DNA of 64,000 nt from Pseudoduganella violacea (GCF_014191875.1 NZ_JACHXD010000004.1:124001-188000); one strand, 5' to 3'; positions 53,674-64,000 are shown, counted from the stretch's first letter. The notes: a model not told the origin generated them from the sequence alone. Made by a program: numbers and translations.

Positions 53674-53910
53674 TTACTCCGCCTCGGATTCGATATTCAG
53701 GTTGACGGCGCGCGCCGGCACCACGGTCGAAATGGCGTGCTTGTACACCATTTGGGTGACGGTATTGCGCAGCAGGACGACGTACTGGTCGAACGATTCA
53801 ATATGGCCTTGCAGCTTAATGCCGTTAACCAGATAAATCGAAACAGGAACATGCTCTTTACGCAGCGCGTTCAGGAATGGGTCTTGTAATAATTGCCCTT
53901 TGTTGCTCAT
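53674..53910 (-). CDS. hfq: RNA chaperone Hfq
   Basis: 78 residues, the short betaproteobacterial form. Sm1: [28 protein letters not shown]; Sm2 with YKH (56-58). A hexameric ring that binds U-rich sRNA ends and A-rich mRNA; Gln8 and the YKH residues of the proximal face are kept. The C-terminal tail is very short (NLNIESEAE). A gap of about 190 nt to der holds its promoter. Confidence 0.97.
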   Translation of the reverse strand: MSNKGQLLQDPFLNALRKEHVPVSIYLVNGIKLQGHIESFDQYVVLLRNTVTQMVYKHAISTVVPARAVNLNIESEAE

Positions 53911-54103
53911 AACAGCTCCATTTTATGTTGTTGTGTTGGAATTGGAGGCGAAACGCTTGATTTCAAGTGCCAGCCCACCACTCCTCTGCAATAAAAATAG
54001 CAGAGAAGGCGGCTCCAAGGATACTGTAACCTGTTTTTCCGTTTTTTGCAGATTGCACATCCGCTTCAGCAAAAATATTTCCAACGTTGGAAATGGCTTG
54101 CGC

Positions 54104-55447
54104 TTATTTCTCTCTTTTATCGAAAGGATTTTTGCCAGTACGCAACTCAATGCGCAGCGGGGTGCCGACCAGCGAGAAGGTCTCGCGGAAATGCTTTTCC
54201 AGATAACGCTTATACGGCTCGCTCACCGCATCCAGCGAATTGCCGTGGATGACGATGACCGGCGGATTCATGCCGCCCTGGTGGGCGTAACGCATCTTCG
54301 GACGCAGGCCGCCCTTGCGCTTCGGCTCCTGCTTCTCGATCGCTTCCTGCAAGGCGCGGGTCAGCTTCGGCGTGCCCAGGTTGGCGGTGGCCGCCGCATA
54401 GGCCGCGTCGACGGATTTCATCAGCGGGCCGATGCCGGTCGATTTTAGCGCCGAGATGAAGTGGGTCTTGGCGAAACCGAGGAAATCGAGCTTGCGGTCC
54501 ATGTCCATCTTGACCTGGTCGCGCTGGTGGGTTTGCAGGCCGTCCCATTTGTTCACGGCCAGCACCAGGGCGCGGCCCGATTCCAGGATGAAGCCGGCGA
54601 TGTGGGCGTCCTGCTCGGAGATGTCCTGCTGGGCGTCCAGCATCAGGATCACCACGTTCGCTTCCGAGATCGATTGCAGCGTCTTCACCACCGAAAACTT
54701 CTCGATCGCTTCGAACACCTTGCCGCGGCGGCGGATGCCGGCGGTGTCGATCAGGGTGTAGTTCTTGCCTTCGCGCTCGAACGGAATCTCGATCGAATCG
54801 CGCGTGGTGCCGGGCATGTCGAAGGCGATCACGCGCTCTTCGCCGAGCAGGGTGTTGATCAGGGTGGACTTGCCCACGTTCGGGCGGCCCACCAGGGCAA
54901 TCTTCACGCCGCGCTCGTCGGGCAGCAGCTCTTCCTCGTCGGCCGGACGCGATGCGAAGGCCATGTCCAACGCTTCCTGCACCAGGTCGTTGACGCCGTC
55001 GCCATGGGCCGACGAGATGGCGTACGGTTCGCCCAGGCCCAGCTCATAGAAGTCCGAGACCACGGCCGTGTAGCGCATGCCTTCGGCCTTGTTCACCACC
55101 AGCATGACCGGACGGCCGCTCTTGCGCAGGAAGTCGGTGATGGTCTTGTCGTGCGGGGTCATGCCCTGACGGCCATCGACCAGGAAGATGACCACGTCGG
55201 CTTCGGCCACGGCCTGCTTGGTCTGCAGGGCCATCTGGAACATGATGCCATCCTTGGCGACCGGCTCGAAACCGCCGGTATCGATGACCAGGAAGGGACG
55301 TTCGCCGACGCGGCCTTCGCCATAGTGACGGTCACGCGTCAGACCAGGCAAGTCCGCCACCAGCGCGTCACGCGAGCGGGTCAGACGATTGAATAAGGTC
55401 GATTTCCCGACGTTCGGGCGACCTACGAGTGCGATTACCGGCTTCAT
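54104..55447 (-). CDS. der: Ribosome-assembly GTPase Der (EngA)
   Basis: 447 residues with two GTPase domains in tandem, each starting [10 protein letters not shown] (about 8 and 188), with switch motifs DTGGF in the first and DTAGI in the second and NKAEG/NKWDG for guanine. The C-terminal KH-like domain binds rRNA. It acts in late 50S assembly. It lies 8 nt after bamB, the usual betaproteobacterial arrangement. Confidence 0.97.
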   Translation of the reverse strand: MKPVIALVGRPNVGKSTLFNRLTRSRDALVADLPGLTRDRHYGEGRVGERPFLVIDTGGFEPVAKDGIMFQMALQTKQAVAEADVVIFLVDGRQGMTPHDKTITDFLRKSGRPVMLVVNKAEGMRYTAVVSDFYELGLGEPYAISSAHGDGVNDLVQEALDMAFASRPADEEELLPDERGVKIALVGRPNVGKSTLINTLLGEERVIAFDMPGTTRDSIEIPFEREGKNYTLIDTAGIRRRGKVFEAIEKFSVVKTLQSISEANVVILMLDAQQDISEQDAHIAGFILESGRALVLAVNKWDGLQTHQRDQVKMDMDRKLDFLGFAKTHFISALKSTGIGPLMKSVDAAYAAATANLGTPKLTRALQEAIEKQEPKRKGGLRPKMRYAHQGGMNPPVIVIHGNSLDAVSEPYKRYLEKHFRETFSLVGTPLRIELRTGKNPFDKREK

Positions 55448-55455
55448 TTTGTATA

Positions 55456-56598
55456 TTACTCGACCGCGAGAGCGGTCACTGTTCCTGCTTGGGTTTGGAA
55501 AATCAAATTCGTGCCAGCCACCAGCGGCACCGAGCGAATCGGGCTGCCATCGGTGGCGACGCGGCCAATCAATGCCCCGTCTTCCCGCGACAGGAAGTGG
55601 ACATAGCCTTGGAAATCGCCCACCGCCACGGCGCGGCCATACGACAGCGGCGTGGACAGACGGCGGTTCTCCAGTTTTTCATTCTTCCATGCGCTTTGGC
55701 CGCCTTCGCGGCCGTAAGCGATCACGGCGCCCTTGTCGTCGGAGACAAAGACGAAGCGCTGGTCCACGGCCACGCCCACATCGGACGAGGTATCCTTGTT
55801 CCAGCGGCCGACACCGGTGTTCAGGTCGAAGCAACCGACGCGGCCCTGATAGGTGACGGCGCAGATATCCTGCTCGTACACCACCGGCGTGCCGGCGATG
55901 TCGGCCACGCGTTCCAGCTCGGTGGCGCCGCGCGGTTCGGCCACGGCCACCTCGAAGCGCGGCAGGCCGGCCGCCAGGGTCAGCGCCAGCAGCTTGCCGC
56001 CCGGCTGGGCCACGTAGACATTGCTGCCCGCGATCACCATGCCCGGCGCATTGCGCAAGGTCAGGGCCGGCGTGGTGCGCTGCACCGTCCAGCGCTGCTT
56101 GCCGGTCTTGGCTTCATAGGCGGTGATCTTGTTGTCCACCGTGCGCACCACCACCACATCCTCGCCCACCACCGGGTTGGACAGCACTTCGCTGCTCGCT
56201 TGCGCCTTCCACAGCGCTTTGCCGTCGGCGTCGAAAGCCAGCACCTGTCCCTTGACGCCGCCCACCACCACCACGCTGCCATTGGTGGCCACGCCGGCCG
56301 TCAGGTCGCTGCCGGCCTTGATGCGCCACTGCTGCTTGCCGCTGGCCACGTCGATGCGCTCGATGGCGCCGTCGGCGTCGGCCAGGTACAGGCTGGCGCC
56401 CGACAGCGCGGGCGAGAACACCGCCGCGCCGGCCTTGCCGACCGAATGCTTCCAGACGGTGCGCACGGCCATCGGCGACTTCAGTTCAACCAGCGACGCC
56501 GGCTTGTTTTTCTCTTCCGAGGCGAAAGGGTTCAGGGAGCTGCAACCCGAGGCCAGAGCCAGCAGGCTGACGCCAATTACTTTTCCGGTGATACGCAT
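55456..56598 (-). CDS. bamB: Outer-membrane assembly lipoprotein BamB
   Basis: 380 residues. Lipoprotein signal with lipobox ending at Cys19 (LASGCSS). The mature part is an eight-bladed propeller with repeated phrases such as [38 protein letters not shown] and [22 protein letters not shown]. It is a scaffold of the BAM complex that folds beta barrels into the outer membrane. Confidence 0.95.
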   Translation of the reverse strand: MRITGKVIGVSLLALASGCSSLNPFASEEKNKPASLVELKSPMAVRTVWKHSVGKAGAAVFSPALSGASLYLADADGAIERIDVASGKQQWRIKAGSDLTAGVATNGSVVVVGGVKGQVLAFDADGKALWKAQASSEVLSNPVVGEDVVVVRTVDNKITAYEAKTGKQRWTVQRTTPALTLRNAPGMVIAGSNVYVAQPGGKLLALTLAAGLPRFEVAVAEPRGATELERVADIAGTPVVYEQDICAVTYQGRVGCFDLNTGVGRWNKDTSSDVGVAVDQRFVFVSDDKGAVIAYGREGGQSAWKNEKLENRRLSTPLSYGRAVAVGDFQGYVHFLSREDGALIGRVATDGSPIRSVPLVAGTNLIFQTQAGTVTALAVE

Positions 56599-56652
56599 AA
56601 ATATGTCTACCTCAATCCTGGAGATGGGGTACTGATCGTGGGAGCGCGGCGC

Positions 56653-57303
56653 TTAGGCGGCGGCTTTCTCTTCCGGCACGCTACCGCCGATGGCTTCCAG
56701 CTTCAGCTCGATGAGCTGGCGGCCAGGGTTTTTCTTGTCGGTCGCATCCAGCGCGGCCTTGTACGCGGCGCGGGCTTCCACCAGCTTGTTCTGGGCCACC
56801 AGGATATCGCCCTTGCGGTCGGCCACGGCGCCGCTGAACTGCGGCGAGCTGTCGCCGGCCAGCACTTTCAGCGCTTCGTCATAGGCTTTTTCATCCAGCA
56901 GCACGCCGGCCAGGCGCAGCTTGGCGACGGCCTTGTACTCTTCATTGCCCTTCTCGATCACCCATTGCAGCTGGGCCTTGGCAGCCTTCATATCGTTGGC
57001 GTCGAAGGCGCTCTTGGCGGCCACCAGGGCGCTCATCTGCGCGTAGGCGGTGGCGCCGAAGCGGCTCTGGATGTCGCCGGCGGCGCGCTGCACCTTGGCG
57101 TTGTCCTTGCCCACCGACGTCTGCATTTCATCGTACAGGGTCGAGGCTTGCGCTGCCTGGTTGCGCTGATAGTAATTCCAGCCGTTCCAGCCGGAGAAGG
57201 CGGCCAGGCCGGCGATCACCACCCAGGACGTCAGGTTGCCGTACTTCGCCCACCAAGCCTTGAGGGAAGCAAGCTGTTCTTGTTCTTCGAGATCGTATGC
57301 CAT
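56653..57303 (-). CDS. YfgM-family TPR protein
   Basis: 216 residues. Short cytosolic start (MAYDLEEQEQLASLKAWWAKYG), one membrane segment (about 25-43), then periplasmic TPR-like helices (YKAVAKLRLAGVLLDEKAYDEALKVL, GDILVAQNKLVEARAAYKAAL). YfgM binds the Sec translocon/PpiD and helps periplasmic chaperoning. It sits between hisS and bamB, as is usual. Confidence 0.93.
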   Translation of the reverse strand: MAYDLEEQEQLASLKAWWAKYGNLTSWVVIAGLAAFSGWNGWNYYQRNQAAQASTLYDEMQTSVGKDNAKVQRAAGDIQSRFGATAYAQMSALVAAKSAFDANDMKAAKAQLQWVIEKGNEEYKAVAKLRLAGVLLDEKAYDEALKVLAGDSSPQFSGAVADRKGDILVAQNKLVEARAAYKAALDATDKKNPGRQLIELKLEAIGGSVPEEKAAA

Positions 57304-57349
57304 TGTCTGTCTGCTTATCTTTTATCGGGTTGAAGGAATGCTACTCGGA

Positions 57350-58711
57350 TCAGTGAAAGCGGTGGTGATGCACGTGGTCGTGGTCATGGTCGCAGTCGTC
57401 TCCACAGCCTGCGATCTGGTCCACGATATGGTCCACCACGCCGTCGAAAGGCACGGTGGCTTGCTGCTGCTCGCCCTCTTCGCCGCGCAGCGCTTTCACG
57501 CTGGCGGTCTTGTTGGCCACTTCGTCCTCGCCCATGATGACGGCGAAGGCGGCGCCGCTGGCGTCGGCCTTCTTCATCTGCGATTTGAAGCTGCCAGGGC
57601 CGGTGGCGGCGGCGCAGTGCAGCACCACATCCAGCCCGGCGTCGCGCAGGCGCTCGGCCAGCACGAACGATTGCATCTGGGCTTCCTCGCCCTGGTGCAC
57701 CATGTAGACGTCGCACTGGCTAGGCTCGGCGATGTCGCCGGCGGCCTTCATCAATTCGATCAGGCGCTCGATGCCCATGGCGAAGCCCACGGCGGGCGTC
57801 GGCTTGCCGCCGAACATTTCGATCAGCGGGTCGTAGCGGCCGCCGGCGCAAACCGTGCCCTGCGCGCCCAGTTCGTCCGTCACCCATTCGAACACGGTGC
57901 GGTTGTAGTAGTCGATGCCGCGCACCAGGCGGGTATTGATCACGAAGGGAATGTTGTTCGCCTTGAGGATCTTCTGCACGCCTTCGAAGTGGGCCAGCGA
58001 TTCCGCGCCCAGGTAGTCGAGCAGCTTGGGCGCCTGGTTGACCATGTCCTGCATGGCAGGGTTCTTGGTGTCCAGGATGCGCAGCGGATTGCTGTGCAGG
58101 CGGCGCTTGGCTTCGGCGTCGAGAATCTCCTCGTGCTGTTCCAGGTAGGCGATCAGGTCGACGCGGTGGCGCGCGCGCTCCTCGGCGTCGCCGATGGAGT
58201 TCAGCTCCAGGCGGATGTTCTGCAGGCCCAGGTCATCCCACAGGCGGCGGCACAGCATGATCAGTTCCGCGTCGATGTCCGGGCCGGTGAAGCCCACGGC
58301 TTCGGCGCCGAACTGGTGGAACTGGCGGTAGCGGCCGCGCTGCGGCTTCTCGTGGCGGAACATCTGGCCCTTGTACCACAAGCGTTTCGGGCCTTCGTAC
58401 ACGAGGTTATGCTCCAGCACGGCGCGCACCACGCCGGCGGTGTTTTCAGGACGCAGGGTGAGCTGGTCGCCGTTCATCGAATCGGTGAAGGAGTACATCT
58501 CCTTTTCCACGATGTCGGTCACGGCGCCGATGGCGCGCGCGAACAGGCGGGTTTCTTCCACGATCGGCGTGCGGATCTGCTGGAAGCCATAGCTCTGCAT
58601 GATGGACTGGGCGGTGTTCTCGAACAGTTCCCACAGATGGGCGTCGGCCGGCAGAATGTCATTCATGCCTTTGATGGCGACGATTTTCTCGGCTTTTTTA
58701 TTTTCGGACAT
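57350..58711 (-). CDS. hisS: Histidyl-tRNA synthetase
   Basis: 453 residues. Class II synthetase. N-terminal [15 protein letters not shown], motif 2 region [14 protein letters not shown], His-specific [16 protein letters not shown] and motif 3 GFAMGIERL, then an anticodon-binding domain. The C-terminus is extended and ends in a Cys/Asp/His cluster ([19 protein letters not shown]) that is not part of the usual fold and could bind metal. Confidence 0.96.
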   Translation of the reverse strand: MSENKKAEKIVAIKGMNDILPADAHLWELFENTAQSIMQSYGFQQIRTPIVEETRLFARAIGAVTDIVEKEMYSFTDSMNGDQLTLRPENTAGVVRAVLEHNLVYEGPKRLWYKGQMFRHEKPQRGRYRQFHQFGAEAVGFTGPDIDAELIMLCRRLWDDLGLQNIRLELNSIGDAEERARHRVDLIAYLEQHEEILDAEAKRRLHSNPLRILDTKNPAMQDMVNQAPKLLDYLGAESLAHFEGVQKILKANNIPFVINTRLVRGIDYYNRTVFEWVTDELGAQGTVCAGGRYDPLIEMFGGKPTPAVGFAMGIERLIELMKAAGDIAEPSQCDVYMVHQGEEAQMQSFVLAERLRDAGLDVVLHCAAATGPGSFKSQMKKADASGAAFAVIMGEDEVANKTASVKALRGEEGEQQQATVPFDGVVDHIVDQIAGCGDDCDHDHDHVHHHRFH

Positions 58712-58733
58712 AGGATTCTCTAAGCTTGTTTCT

Positions 58734-59999
58734 TTAAGCTGCTTGTTTGCTGTAATTCTTGCGCACGTAATCGAGCACGATGGTCTGGAACTCCTGCACG
58801 ATATTCTCGCCGCGCAGGGTGGCGACCTTCTCGCCGTCGACGAACACCGGCGCGGCCGGCGACTCGCCGGTGCCGGGCAGGCTGATGCCGATATTGGCGT
58901 GCTTCGATTCGCCGGGACCGTTGACGATGCAGCCCATGACGGCCACGTTCATCGCCTCCACGCCCGGGTAGGTCTTTTTCCATTCCGGCATCTGCTCGCG
59001 CAGATAGGTCTGGATATCGTCCGCCAGTTCCTGGAACACGGTGGAGGTGGTGCGGCCGCAACCCGGGCAGGCAATCACCATCGGCGTGAATTTGCGCAGG
59101 CCCATGGTCTGCAGGATTTCCTGGCCCACCACGACTTCCTTGCTGCGGTCGCCGCCCGGTTCCGGGGTCAGCGAAATGCGGATGGTGTCGCCGATGCCTT
59201 CCTGCAGCAGCACCGACAGCGCGGCGGTCGAGGCGACGATGCCCTTGCTGCCCATGCCCGCCTCGGTCAGGCCCAGATGCAGGGCGTAGTCGCAGCGCTT
59301 GGCCAGCTCGCGGTAGACGGCGATCAGATCCTGCACGCCGGATACCTTGCAGGACAGGATGATCTTGTCGCGGCCCATGCCCAGTTCCTCGGCGCGCACC
59401 GCGTTTTCGATGGCGGACGTGACCAGGGCTTCGTACATCACGGCCTGGGCGGTCCAGGGATTGGCGCGCGCCGCGTTCTCGTCCATGATGCGCGCCAGCA
59501 GGGCTTGATCCAGCGAACCCCAGTTCACGCCGATGCGCACCGGCTTGTCGTACTTGATCGCCACTTCGATCATCTGGGCGAACTGGGTGTCGCGCTTGGC
59601 GCCCTTGCCCACATTGCCAGGATTGATGCGGTATTTGGACAGCGCCTGGGCGCAGTCCGGGTATTCGGTCAGCAAGGTGTGGCCGTTGTAATGGAAGTCG
59701 CCGACCAGGGGCACGTCGACGCCCATCTTGTCCAGCTGGTCGCGGATATAGGGCACGGCGGCGGCCGACTCGGGACGGTCCACCGTCAGGCGCACCAGTT
59801 CCGAACCGGCGCGCGCCAGTTCCTTGATCTGGATCGCGGTCGCCACGGCGTCGGCGGTGTCGGTATTGGTCATGGACTGCACCACCACCGGCGCGGCGCC
59901 ACCCACCCAGACCTTGCGCTCGCCGTGCGCCACCAGCACGCCGCAACTGGAGCGGCGCGCGTTCGGTCCCGACGGAATGGCTGTATTCATAGAAGACAT
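58734..59999 (-). CDS. ispG: 4-hydroxy-3-methylbut-2-enyl-diphosphate synthase
   Basis: 421 residues, the bacterial two-domain form. MEP pathway of isoprenoid synthesis: converts MEcPP to HMBPP with a 4Fe-4S cluster. N-terminal barrel with [11 protein letters not shown]; the cluster ligands lie in [10 protein letters not shown] and GCIVNGPGE, and the Glu needed for catalysis is in the latter. It is in the rodZ-ispG-hisS order common to proteobacteria. Confidence 0.96.
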   Translation of the reverse strand: MSSMNTAIPSGPNARRSSCGVLVAHGERKVWVGGAAPVVVQSMTNTDTADAVATAIQIKELARAGSELVRLTVDRPESAAAVPYIRDQLDKMGVDVPLVGDFHYNGHTLLTEYPDCAQALSKYRINPGNVGKGAKRDTQFAQMIEVAIKYDKPVRIGVNWGSLDQALLARIMDENAARANPWTAQAVMYEALVTSAIENAVRAEELGMGRDKIILSCKVSGVQDLIAVYRELAKRCDYALHLGLTEAGMGSKGIVASTAALSVLLQEGIGDTIRISLTPEPGGDRSKEVVVGQEILQTMGLRKFTPMVIACPGCGRTTSTVFQELADDIQTYLREQMPEWKKTYPGVEAMNVAVMGCIVNGPGESKHANIGISLPGTGESPAAPVFVDGEKVATLRGENIVQEFQTIVLDYVRKNYSKQAA

Positions 60000-60024
60000 G
60001 GCTGTATCTGCTGGCTAAAAACGA

Positions 60025-61173
60025 TTACTTGATATTGACGCGGGAGATTGTACCGCCGGCCACGCGCGGCAGCTCCAGCGGCGCGCCGCGCAGGGTCGCC
60101 TGCACGCCATCCGGTTTGCCGACGATCAGCAGAGCTGGGTCCTTGATCTCGAAAGTCTCGGTGCTGCCGGCCTTGACCAGGCGCGAAATCAGCGGCGAAC
60201 CGCCCTGGCGGCGAATCTCCACCCACGAATCCACGCTCACCTTCAGCACCAGGGTGCCGCCCGCAGCAGCGGCGGCGGTGGCTGGAGCGGCGGTGGCTGG
60301 CGTGGCTGCAACAGGAGCAGGCATTGCAGCCGGCGCGGTCGCGACAGGCGTGGCGGCGGTCGGCTGCGCGGCCGGTTTGACGGCTGCAGCGGCTGGCGGC
60401 ACCGCGGCGGCCGCAGGAACGGCGGTTGGCACGGTGGCCACAGGCGTCACCGTCGCCGGACTGGCGGCAGGGGCGGCGGCCGGACCGTTGACGCCGGCTT
60501 GCGGCGCATCCGTGGTGGCGGCGCCTTGCGGCGGCACCGATACCAGCGGCACGGTATTCGATTGCAGCGGCGCGGTGTCGGCGTTCGGGCTGGTCACGGT
60601 GAGCGGCGTCTGCACCTCGGCGCTGGCGGCGGCCGATGCGCTCTCGGCGGCCGGCGCGGCGCTGTCGCCACGGCTGAACATCGCCGGATGGATGACGCCC
60701 GCTTTCCAGGCGCCGGCCACGGCCAGCGCCAGCACCACCACGGTGCCGCCGGCGGCCAGCATGCCGATGCGCGACTGGCGGCGCTCGGTCAGCGTCGGGA
60801 AACGCGACTCGGTAAAGGTCGTGCCGATCGCTTCGCGCCGCACCGGCTGCGCATGCTCATGCACCGTATCGGACGGCACTTCAATCATCGCCACCAGCGG
60901 CGCGGCGTCGAGCCGGACCACCTTGGCGTAAGCGCGCACGAAGCCGCGCGTCACGGCCATATTCGGCAGCGCGGCATAGTCGCCGCTCTCGATGGCCGCC
61001 ACCTGGCGCGGCGCCAGCTTGAGCTGGTCCGCGATCTGTTCCACCGTCAGGCCCAGCGCCTCGCGCTGTGCCGCCAGTTGCGCTCCGGGCGTAGGAGCAT
61101 TGCGCTGGTCTTTCGGCTGGTCTTTCGGCTCATCCTGCCACTCTGAATCCATTGGTACCCCTGTCTCACTCAT
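60025..61173 (-). CDS. rodZ: Cell-shape protein RodZ
   Basis: About 382 residues from ATG 61173, which overlaps the pilW stop by 8 nt; ATG 61152 (MDSEWQ) with AGGGG 5 nt upstream is an alternative. Cytosolic Cro-type helix-turn-helix (LAAQREALGLTVEQIADQLKLAPRQVAAIESGDYAALP), a single membrane segment around MLAAGGTVVVLALAVAGAW, a long Ala/Pro/Thr/Val low-complexity linker, and a DUF4115 domain at the end (LVLKVSVDSWVEIRRQGG). RodZ couples MreB to the envelope. Confidence 0.92.
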   Translation of the reverse strand: MSETGVPMDSEWQDEPKDQPKDQRNAPTPGAQLAAQREALGLTVEQIADQLKLAPRQVAAIESGDYAALPNMAVTRGFVRAYAKVVRLDAAPLVAMIEVPSDTVHEHAQPVRREAIGTTFTESRFPTLTERRQSRIGMLAAGGTVVVLALAVAGAWKAGVIHPAMFSRGDSAAPAAESASAAASAEVQTPLTVTSPNADTAPLQSNTVPLVSVPPQGAATTDAPQAGVNGPAAAPAASPATVTPVATVPTAVPAAAAVPPAAAAVKPAAQPTAATPVATAPAAMPAPVAATPATAAPATAAAAAGGTLVLKVSVDSWVEIRRQGGSPLISRLVKAGSTETFEIKDPALLIVGKPDGVQATLRGAPLELPRVAGGTISRVNIK

Positions 61174-61978
61174 CAAACGCCCCACGTTGGTACGCAGCAT
61201 ATTCGGACGAGGCGGAATGGTGGCGGCGCAATTGCGTCGCCCAGCCCTGCTCCGCGCCGGTATCGCCCAGCTTATGCTGCACTTTAATCGCCAGCCACAA
61301 TACGTCCGCCGTCAGGCCGTCCGTCTTGGCTACCTTGCCCAGCCGGGTGATGAAAAAACCGGCGCGCGGATAGTCGCGGCGCTCGTAATACACCCGTGCC
61401 AGGTTGATGTTCGTAATCGCCAGATCCGGCGTCAGCTGCAAGGCCGGCAGCAGATACTTCTCCGCCTGCGCAAAGTCCTTCAGCTTCAGGGCGCAATCGC
61501 CCGCATTATTCAGCGCCGTCGCCGGCGACTGGTAGGCGCGGTTGCCCAGCGCCGCATCGAAGTACTTGAACGACTCGCCCACCTGGCCGGTCTGGCACAG
61601 ATAAGAGCCGTAGTTATTGCTGATTTCCGGATTGTGCGGCGCCAGCTTGAGCGCATGCTGGAAGCTGTCGCCGGCCAGGGCCACCTCGCCCATGGCCATA
61701 TAAATCAGGGCGCGCATGCCGTAGGCGTCGGCGCTGTCCGGCGCGGCCACGATGGCCTTCTTCACCTCGTCCAGCGCCACCGCGTACTGGCCCTGCTCGT
61801 AATAGCCGACCGCCAGCTGCATGCGGATTTCGGCGCGCTTCTGCGCCGAAGTCTGGTCGGAAGCCGTGGGCAGGTCGGCCTTCACATTCTTGTCCGGCGC
61901 CGCCGCGCAGCCGCATAGCAGCCCGGCCAGGCCGAAGGCGGCCAGGCGGGCGTAGCGGCGCGGGGCGGCGGCGGTCAT
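61166..61978 (-). CDS. pilW: Type IV pilus pilotin PilW/PilF
   Basis: 270 residues. Lipoprotein signal (GLAGLLCGCAAAPD). TPR repeats follow: MQLAVGYYEQGQYAVALDEVKKAI, ADAYGMRALIYMAMGEVALAGDSF, PEISNNYGSYLCQTGQVGESFKYF. It guides the secretin PilQ to the outer membrane. It overlaps rlmN by 1 nt and rodZ by 8 nt, so the three are coupled. Confidence 0.93.
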   Translation of the reverse strand: MTAAAPRRYARLAAFGLAGLLCGCAAAPDKNVKADLPTASDQTSAQKRAEIRMQLAVGYYEQGQYAVALDEVKKAIVAAPDSADAYGMRALIYMAMGEVALAGDSFQHALKLAPHNPEISNNYGSYLCQTGQVGESFKYFDAALGNRAYQSPATALNNAGDCALKLKDFAQAEKYLLPALQLTPDLAITNINLARVYYERRDYPRAGFFITRLGKVAKTDGLTADVLWLAIKVQHKLGDTGAEQGWATQLRRHHSASSEYAAYQRGAFDE

Positions 61979-63162
61979 CAGGAACGGATCTCCACGATCT
62001 TGCCGAAATTGGCGCCGAATTTCTCCTGATATTCGGCCATCTTCTCCATCCGCTCCTGCACGCGGGTGCGGTCCTTGACCTCGCCGGCCAGCTGGCCGCA
62101 GGCGGCGTCGATATCGTCGCCGCGCGTCTTGCGGATGGTGGTGACGATGCCGGCGTCCATCAGGATCTGGGAGAAGGCCTTGATGCGCGGATTCTTCGAG
62201 CGCGTCAGGCCCGATTCCGGGAAGGGGTTGAACGGGATCAGGTTGAACTTGCAGTTCACGCCATACTGCGGATGGTTGACCAGCGCCACCAGCTCGCGCG
62301 CATGCTCGTCGGTATCGTTGAAGCCGTCCAGCATGCAGTATTCGAAGGTGATGAAGTCGCGCGGCGCGAATTCCAGATAGCGTTTGCAGGCCGACAGCAG
62401 CTCGGCCAGCGGGTATTTCTTATTCAGCGGCACCAGGCCGTTGCGCAGCTCGTCGTTCGAGGCGTGCAGCGAGACGGCCAGGGCCACCGGCACATCCTGC
62501 GCCAGCTTGTCGATCATCGGCACCACGCCCGAGGTGGACAGGGTCACGCGGCGGCGCGACAGGCCGTAGGCGTTATCGTCCAGCATCAGCTTGAGCGCGG
62601 TGGCGGTCGGCTCGTAATTGAGCAGCGGTTCGCCCATGCCCATCATCACCACATTGGTGATCTGGCGCTCGCCTTTCGGGCCCGGCTCGATGCCCTTGGT
62701 CTTGCGCAGTTCGAATTCGGCCATCCACAGCTGGCCGATGATTTCGCCCACGCTCAGGTTGCGGTTGAAGCCTTGCTTGCCGGTCGAGCAGAAGCGGCAG
62801 TTGACGGCGCAGCCGGCCTGGGTCGAGATGCACAGGGTGCCGCGGTTTTCTTCCGGGATGAACACGGTTTCCACCGCATTGCCATTGCCCACGTCGACCA
62901 GCCACTTGCGCGTGCCGTCGGTCGAGGTGTGATCGCTGATGACGGTCGGCGCCACGATATGGGCGCGCGTCTTCAGCTTCTCGCGCAGCGATTTGGCGAG
63001 GTCGGTCATGCTGTCGAAGTCGGCGGCACCGAACTGGTGGATCCAACGCTGCAGCTGTTTGGCGCGGAACGGCTTCTCACCCAACTCCGCACAGTAGGCG
63101 ATCAGTTGCGCGGGATCGAGGTCCAGCAAATTGGTGAGGGTCGTTTCCATAGTCTTGCTCAT
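61978..63162 (-). CDS. rlmN: Dual-specificity 23S rRNA / tRNA methyltransferase RlmN
   Basis: 394 residues. Radical SAM enzyme that methylates C2 of A2503 in 23S rRNA and A37 in some tRNAs. Cluster motif CxxxCxxC at Cys118, Cys122, Cys125 (CAVNCRFC). [10 protein letters not shown] for SAM binding, and the C-terminal catalytic Cys lies in [11 protein letters not shown]. Start ATG 63162; ATG 63150 is also possible. Confidence 0.97.
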   Translation of the reverse strand: MSKTMETTLTNLLDLDPAQLIAYCAELGEKPFRAKQLQRWIHQFGAADFDSMTDLAKSLREKLKTRAHIVAPTVISDHTSTDGTRKWLVDVGNGNAVETVFIPEENRGTLCISTQAGCAVNCRFCSTGKQGFNRNLSVGEIIGQLWMAEFELRKTKGIEPGPKGERQITNVVMMGMGEPLLNYEPTATALKLMLDDNAYGLSRRRVTLSTSGVVPMIDKLAQDVPVALAVSLHASNDELRNGLVPLNKKYPLAELLSACKRYLEFAPRDFITFEYCMLDGFNDTDEHARELVALVNHPQYGVNCKFNLIPFNPFPESGLTRSKNPRIKAFSQILMDAGIVTTIRKTRGDDIDAACGQLAGEVKDRTRVQERMEKMAEYQEKFGANFGKIVEIRS

Positions 63163-63181
63163 TACAATTTCTAAAATGCGC

Positions 63182-63218
63182 TTGCCTCCCGTGCCGGGCG
63201 AACCGGTGCGGGAGGCAA
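63182..63218 (-). terminator. Hairpin between ndk and rlmN
   Basis: A 9-bp outer stem TTGCCTCCC / GGGAGGCAA with a partly paired inside (CCGG/CCGG). No long T run, so it may only attenuate transcription from ndk into rlmN. Confidence 0.45.
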
Positions 63219-63250
63219 ACAGATACTACTCTATACCGTCAGTACGACGC

Positions 63251-63274
63251 TAATTTTTGCCGAAGCAAAAATTA
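63251..63274 (-). terminator. Stem-loop over the ndk stop codon
   Basis: Perfect 10-bp stem (TAATTTTTGC with GCAAAAATTA) around a TTCG loop on the minus strand. The first TAA is the ndk stop codon. No T run follows, so it could equally protect the mRNA 3' end. Confidence 0.5.
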
Positions 63275-63697
63275 ACGGGAGTACACGTTCAGTGCTGGGA
63301 AGTAGTAAGCGATTTCCACAGCGGCGGTTTCGGCAGCGTCCGAACCGTGAACGGCGTTGGCGTCGATGGAGTCAGCGAAATCGGCGCGGATGGTGCCTTT
63401 TTCAGCTTTCTTCGGATCGGTCGCGCCCATCAGGTCGCGGTTTTTCAGGATGGCGCCTTCGCCTTCCAGAACCTGGATCATGACAGGGCCGGAAATCATG
63501 AAGTCGACCAGATCCTTGAAGAATGGACGCTCGCGGTGCACGGCGTAGAAGCCTTCGGCTTCAGCGCGCGACAGCTGGGCCATGCGTGCTGCGACCACTT
63601 TCAGGCCGGCGCCTTCGAAACGGCTGTAGATCTGGCCGATTACGTTCTTGGCGACTGCGTCTGGTTTGATGATCGACAGGGTGCGTTCGATTGCCAT
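63272..63697 (-). CDS. ndk: Nucleoside diphosphate kinase
   Basis: 141 residues, full length. Moves the gamma phosphate between nucleoside di- and triphosphates through a phospho-His. Active-site His117 in NAVHGSDA; N-terminal [12 protein letters not shown] and [15 protein letters not shown] nucleotide site ([10 protein letters not shown]) are kept. First gene of the long minus-strand block. Confidence 0.98.
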   Translation of the reverse strand: MAIERTLSIIKPDAVAKNVIGQIYSRFEGAGLKVVAARMAQLSRAEAEGFYAVHRERPFFKDLVDFMISGPVMIQVLEGEGAILKNRDLMGATDPKKAEKGTIRADFADSIDANAVHGSDAAETAAVEIAYYFPALNVYSR

Positions 63698-63911
63698 TTA
63701 AAAAACTCCAATAAAAAGAAAGGTTTAAAACAAAATTGATAGCTGGATCAACCTTTGATTTTACCATAGAACACCCCATATACCGAGGAAAAGGCATGGC
63801 AGGCGGCTAACTCTCGGTGGCAAGGCGGGCCGGGGCCGATTTTTCGCATTTTTTGCCACTCGTGCTATGCTTTTGGCAAAGCAGTATCGTGAACCAACAC
63901 TGGAGGCACTT

Positions 63912-64000
63912 ATGAATCAAATGCAACAACCGTATGACCTGTCTGGCAGCCGCCAACTGGCCCAGCACCGCGTCCTGCGCAACACTTACTGGCTGCTAGC
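63912..64000 (+). CDS. Bax inhibitor-1/YccA family membrane protein (5' end only)
   Basis: From ATG 63912, with GGAGG 6 nt upstream, the first 29 residues are visible. They are Gln-rich and contain HRVLRNTYWLLA, the beginning typical of betaproteobacterial YccA/YbhL-like Bax-inhibitor-1 proteins, seven-helix inner-membrane proteins that interact with FtsH. The family call rests on this short stretch. Confidence 0.65.
   Translation, partial: MNQMQQPYDLSGSRQLAQHRVLRNTYWLL

Overview
The window looks like chromosome from a high-GC betaproteobacterium of the family Oxalobacteraceae (Massilia/Duganella/Janthinobacterium type). This rests on overall protein character, the long block ndk-rlmN-pilW-rodZ-ispG-hisS-yfgM-bamB-der-hfq-hflX-hflK-hflC-hisZ-purA, which is typical of Burkholderiales, and the many outer-membrane receptors and two-component pairs. 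The genus is an inference. No database was searched.

Layout. (1) 1-5.5 kb: start of a DUF748/AsmA-like gene, a tRNA-Asn, a secreted DUF6351-like alpha/beta-hydrolase and a TonB-dependent receptor. (2) 5.6-8.4 kb: a degenerate tRNA-Asn copy, a cytosolic VWA protein with a Cys-rich tail, two small proteins and a second intact tRNA-Asn. (3) 8.6-13 kb: a tight five-gene envelope operon (periplasmic protein, LolD/MacB-type ATPase, FtsX-type permease, LolA-like protein, outer-membrane barrel). (4) 13-17.4 kb: a LytS/LytTR pair, a BlaI/M56-peptidase pair with its own operators, and a TetR regulator. (5) 17.6-27.3 kb: a Fur-controlled ferric-siderophore uptake cluster: two fused ABC proteins of the YbtPQ/IrtAB type, a complete FecCD-type importer with binding lipoprotein, and a TonB-dependent receptor. 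No siderophore synthesis gene is present. (6) 27.4-32.4 kb: a CheX-like protein, a NarL-type two-component system followed by a MipA/OmpV barrel, and a small OM barrel. (7) 32.6-34.6 kb: a more AT-rich scar beside a third intact tRNA-Asn. It holds a frameshifted copy and an intact copy of an 81-residue gene, a dead tyrosine-integrase fragment and a DUF6896-HEPN-like fusion gene. (8) 34.7-41 kb: aromatic aminotransferase, uvrB, sdpR-sdpI, a NYN-domain nuclease gene behind a structured leader RNA, and a MarC protein. (9) 40.8-47 kb: czcICBA heavy-metal efflux operon. (10) 47-63.7 kb: sixteen housekeeping genes, all on the minus strand, then the first codons of a Bax-inhibitor-1 family gene.

How it works together. 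The regulators are mostly paired with what they control: Fur and TetR sites with iron uptake, SdpR palindromes with sdpRI, BlaI dyads with blaI-M56, and a 12-bp dyad before the NarL-type system. The least explained parts are the HEPN fusion scar, the NYN gene with its hairpin-repeat leader, the envelope transport operon and the dispersed tRNA-Asn family.
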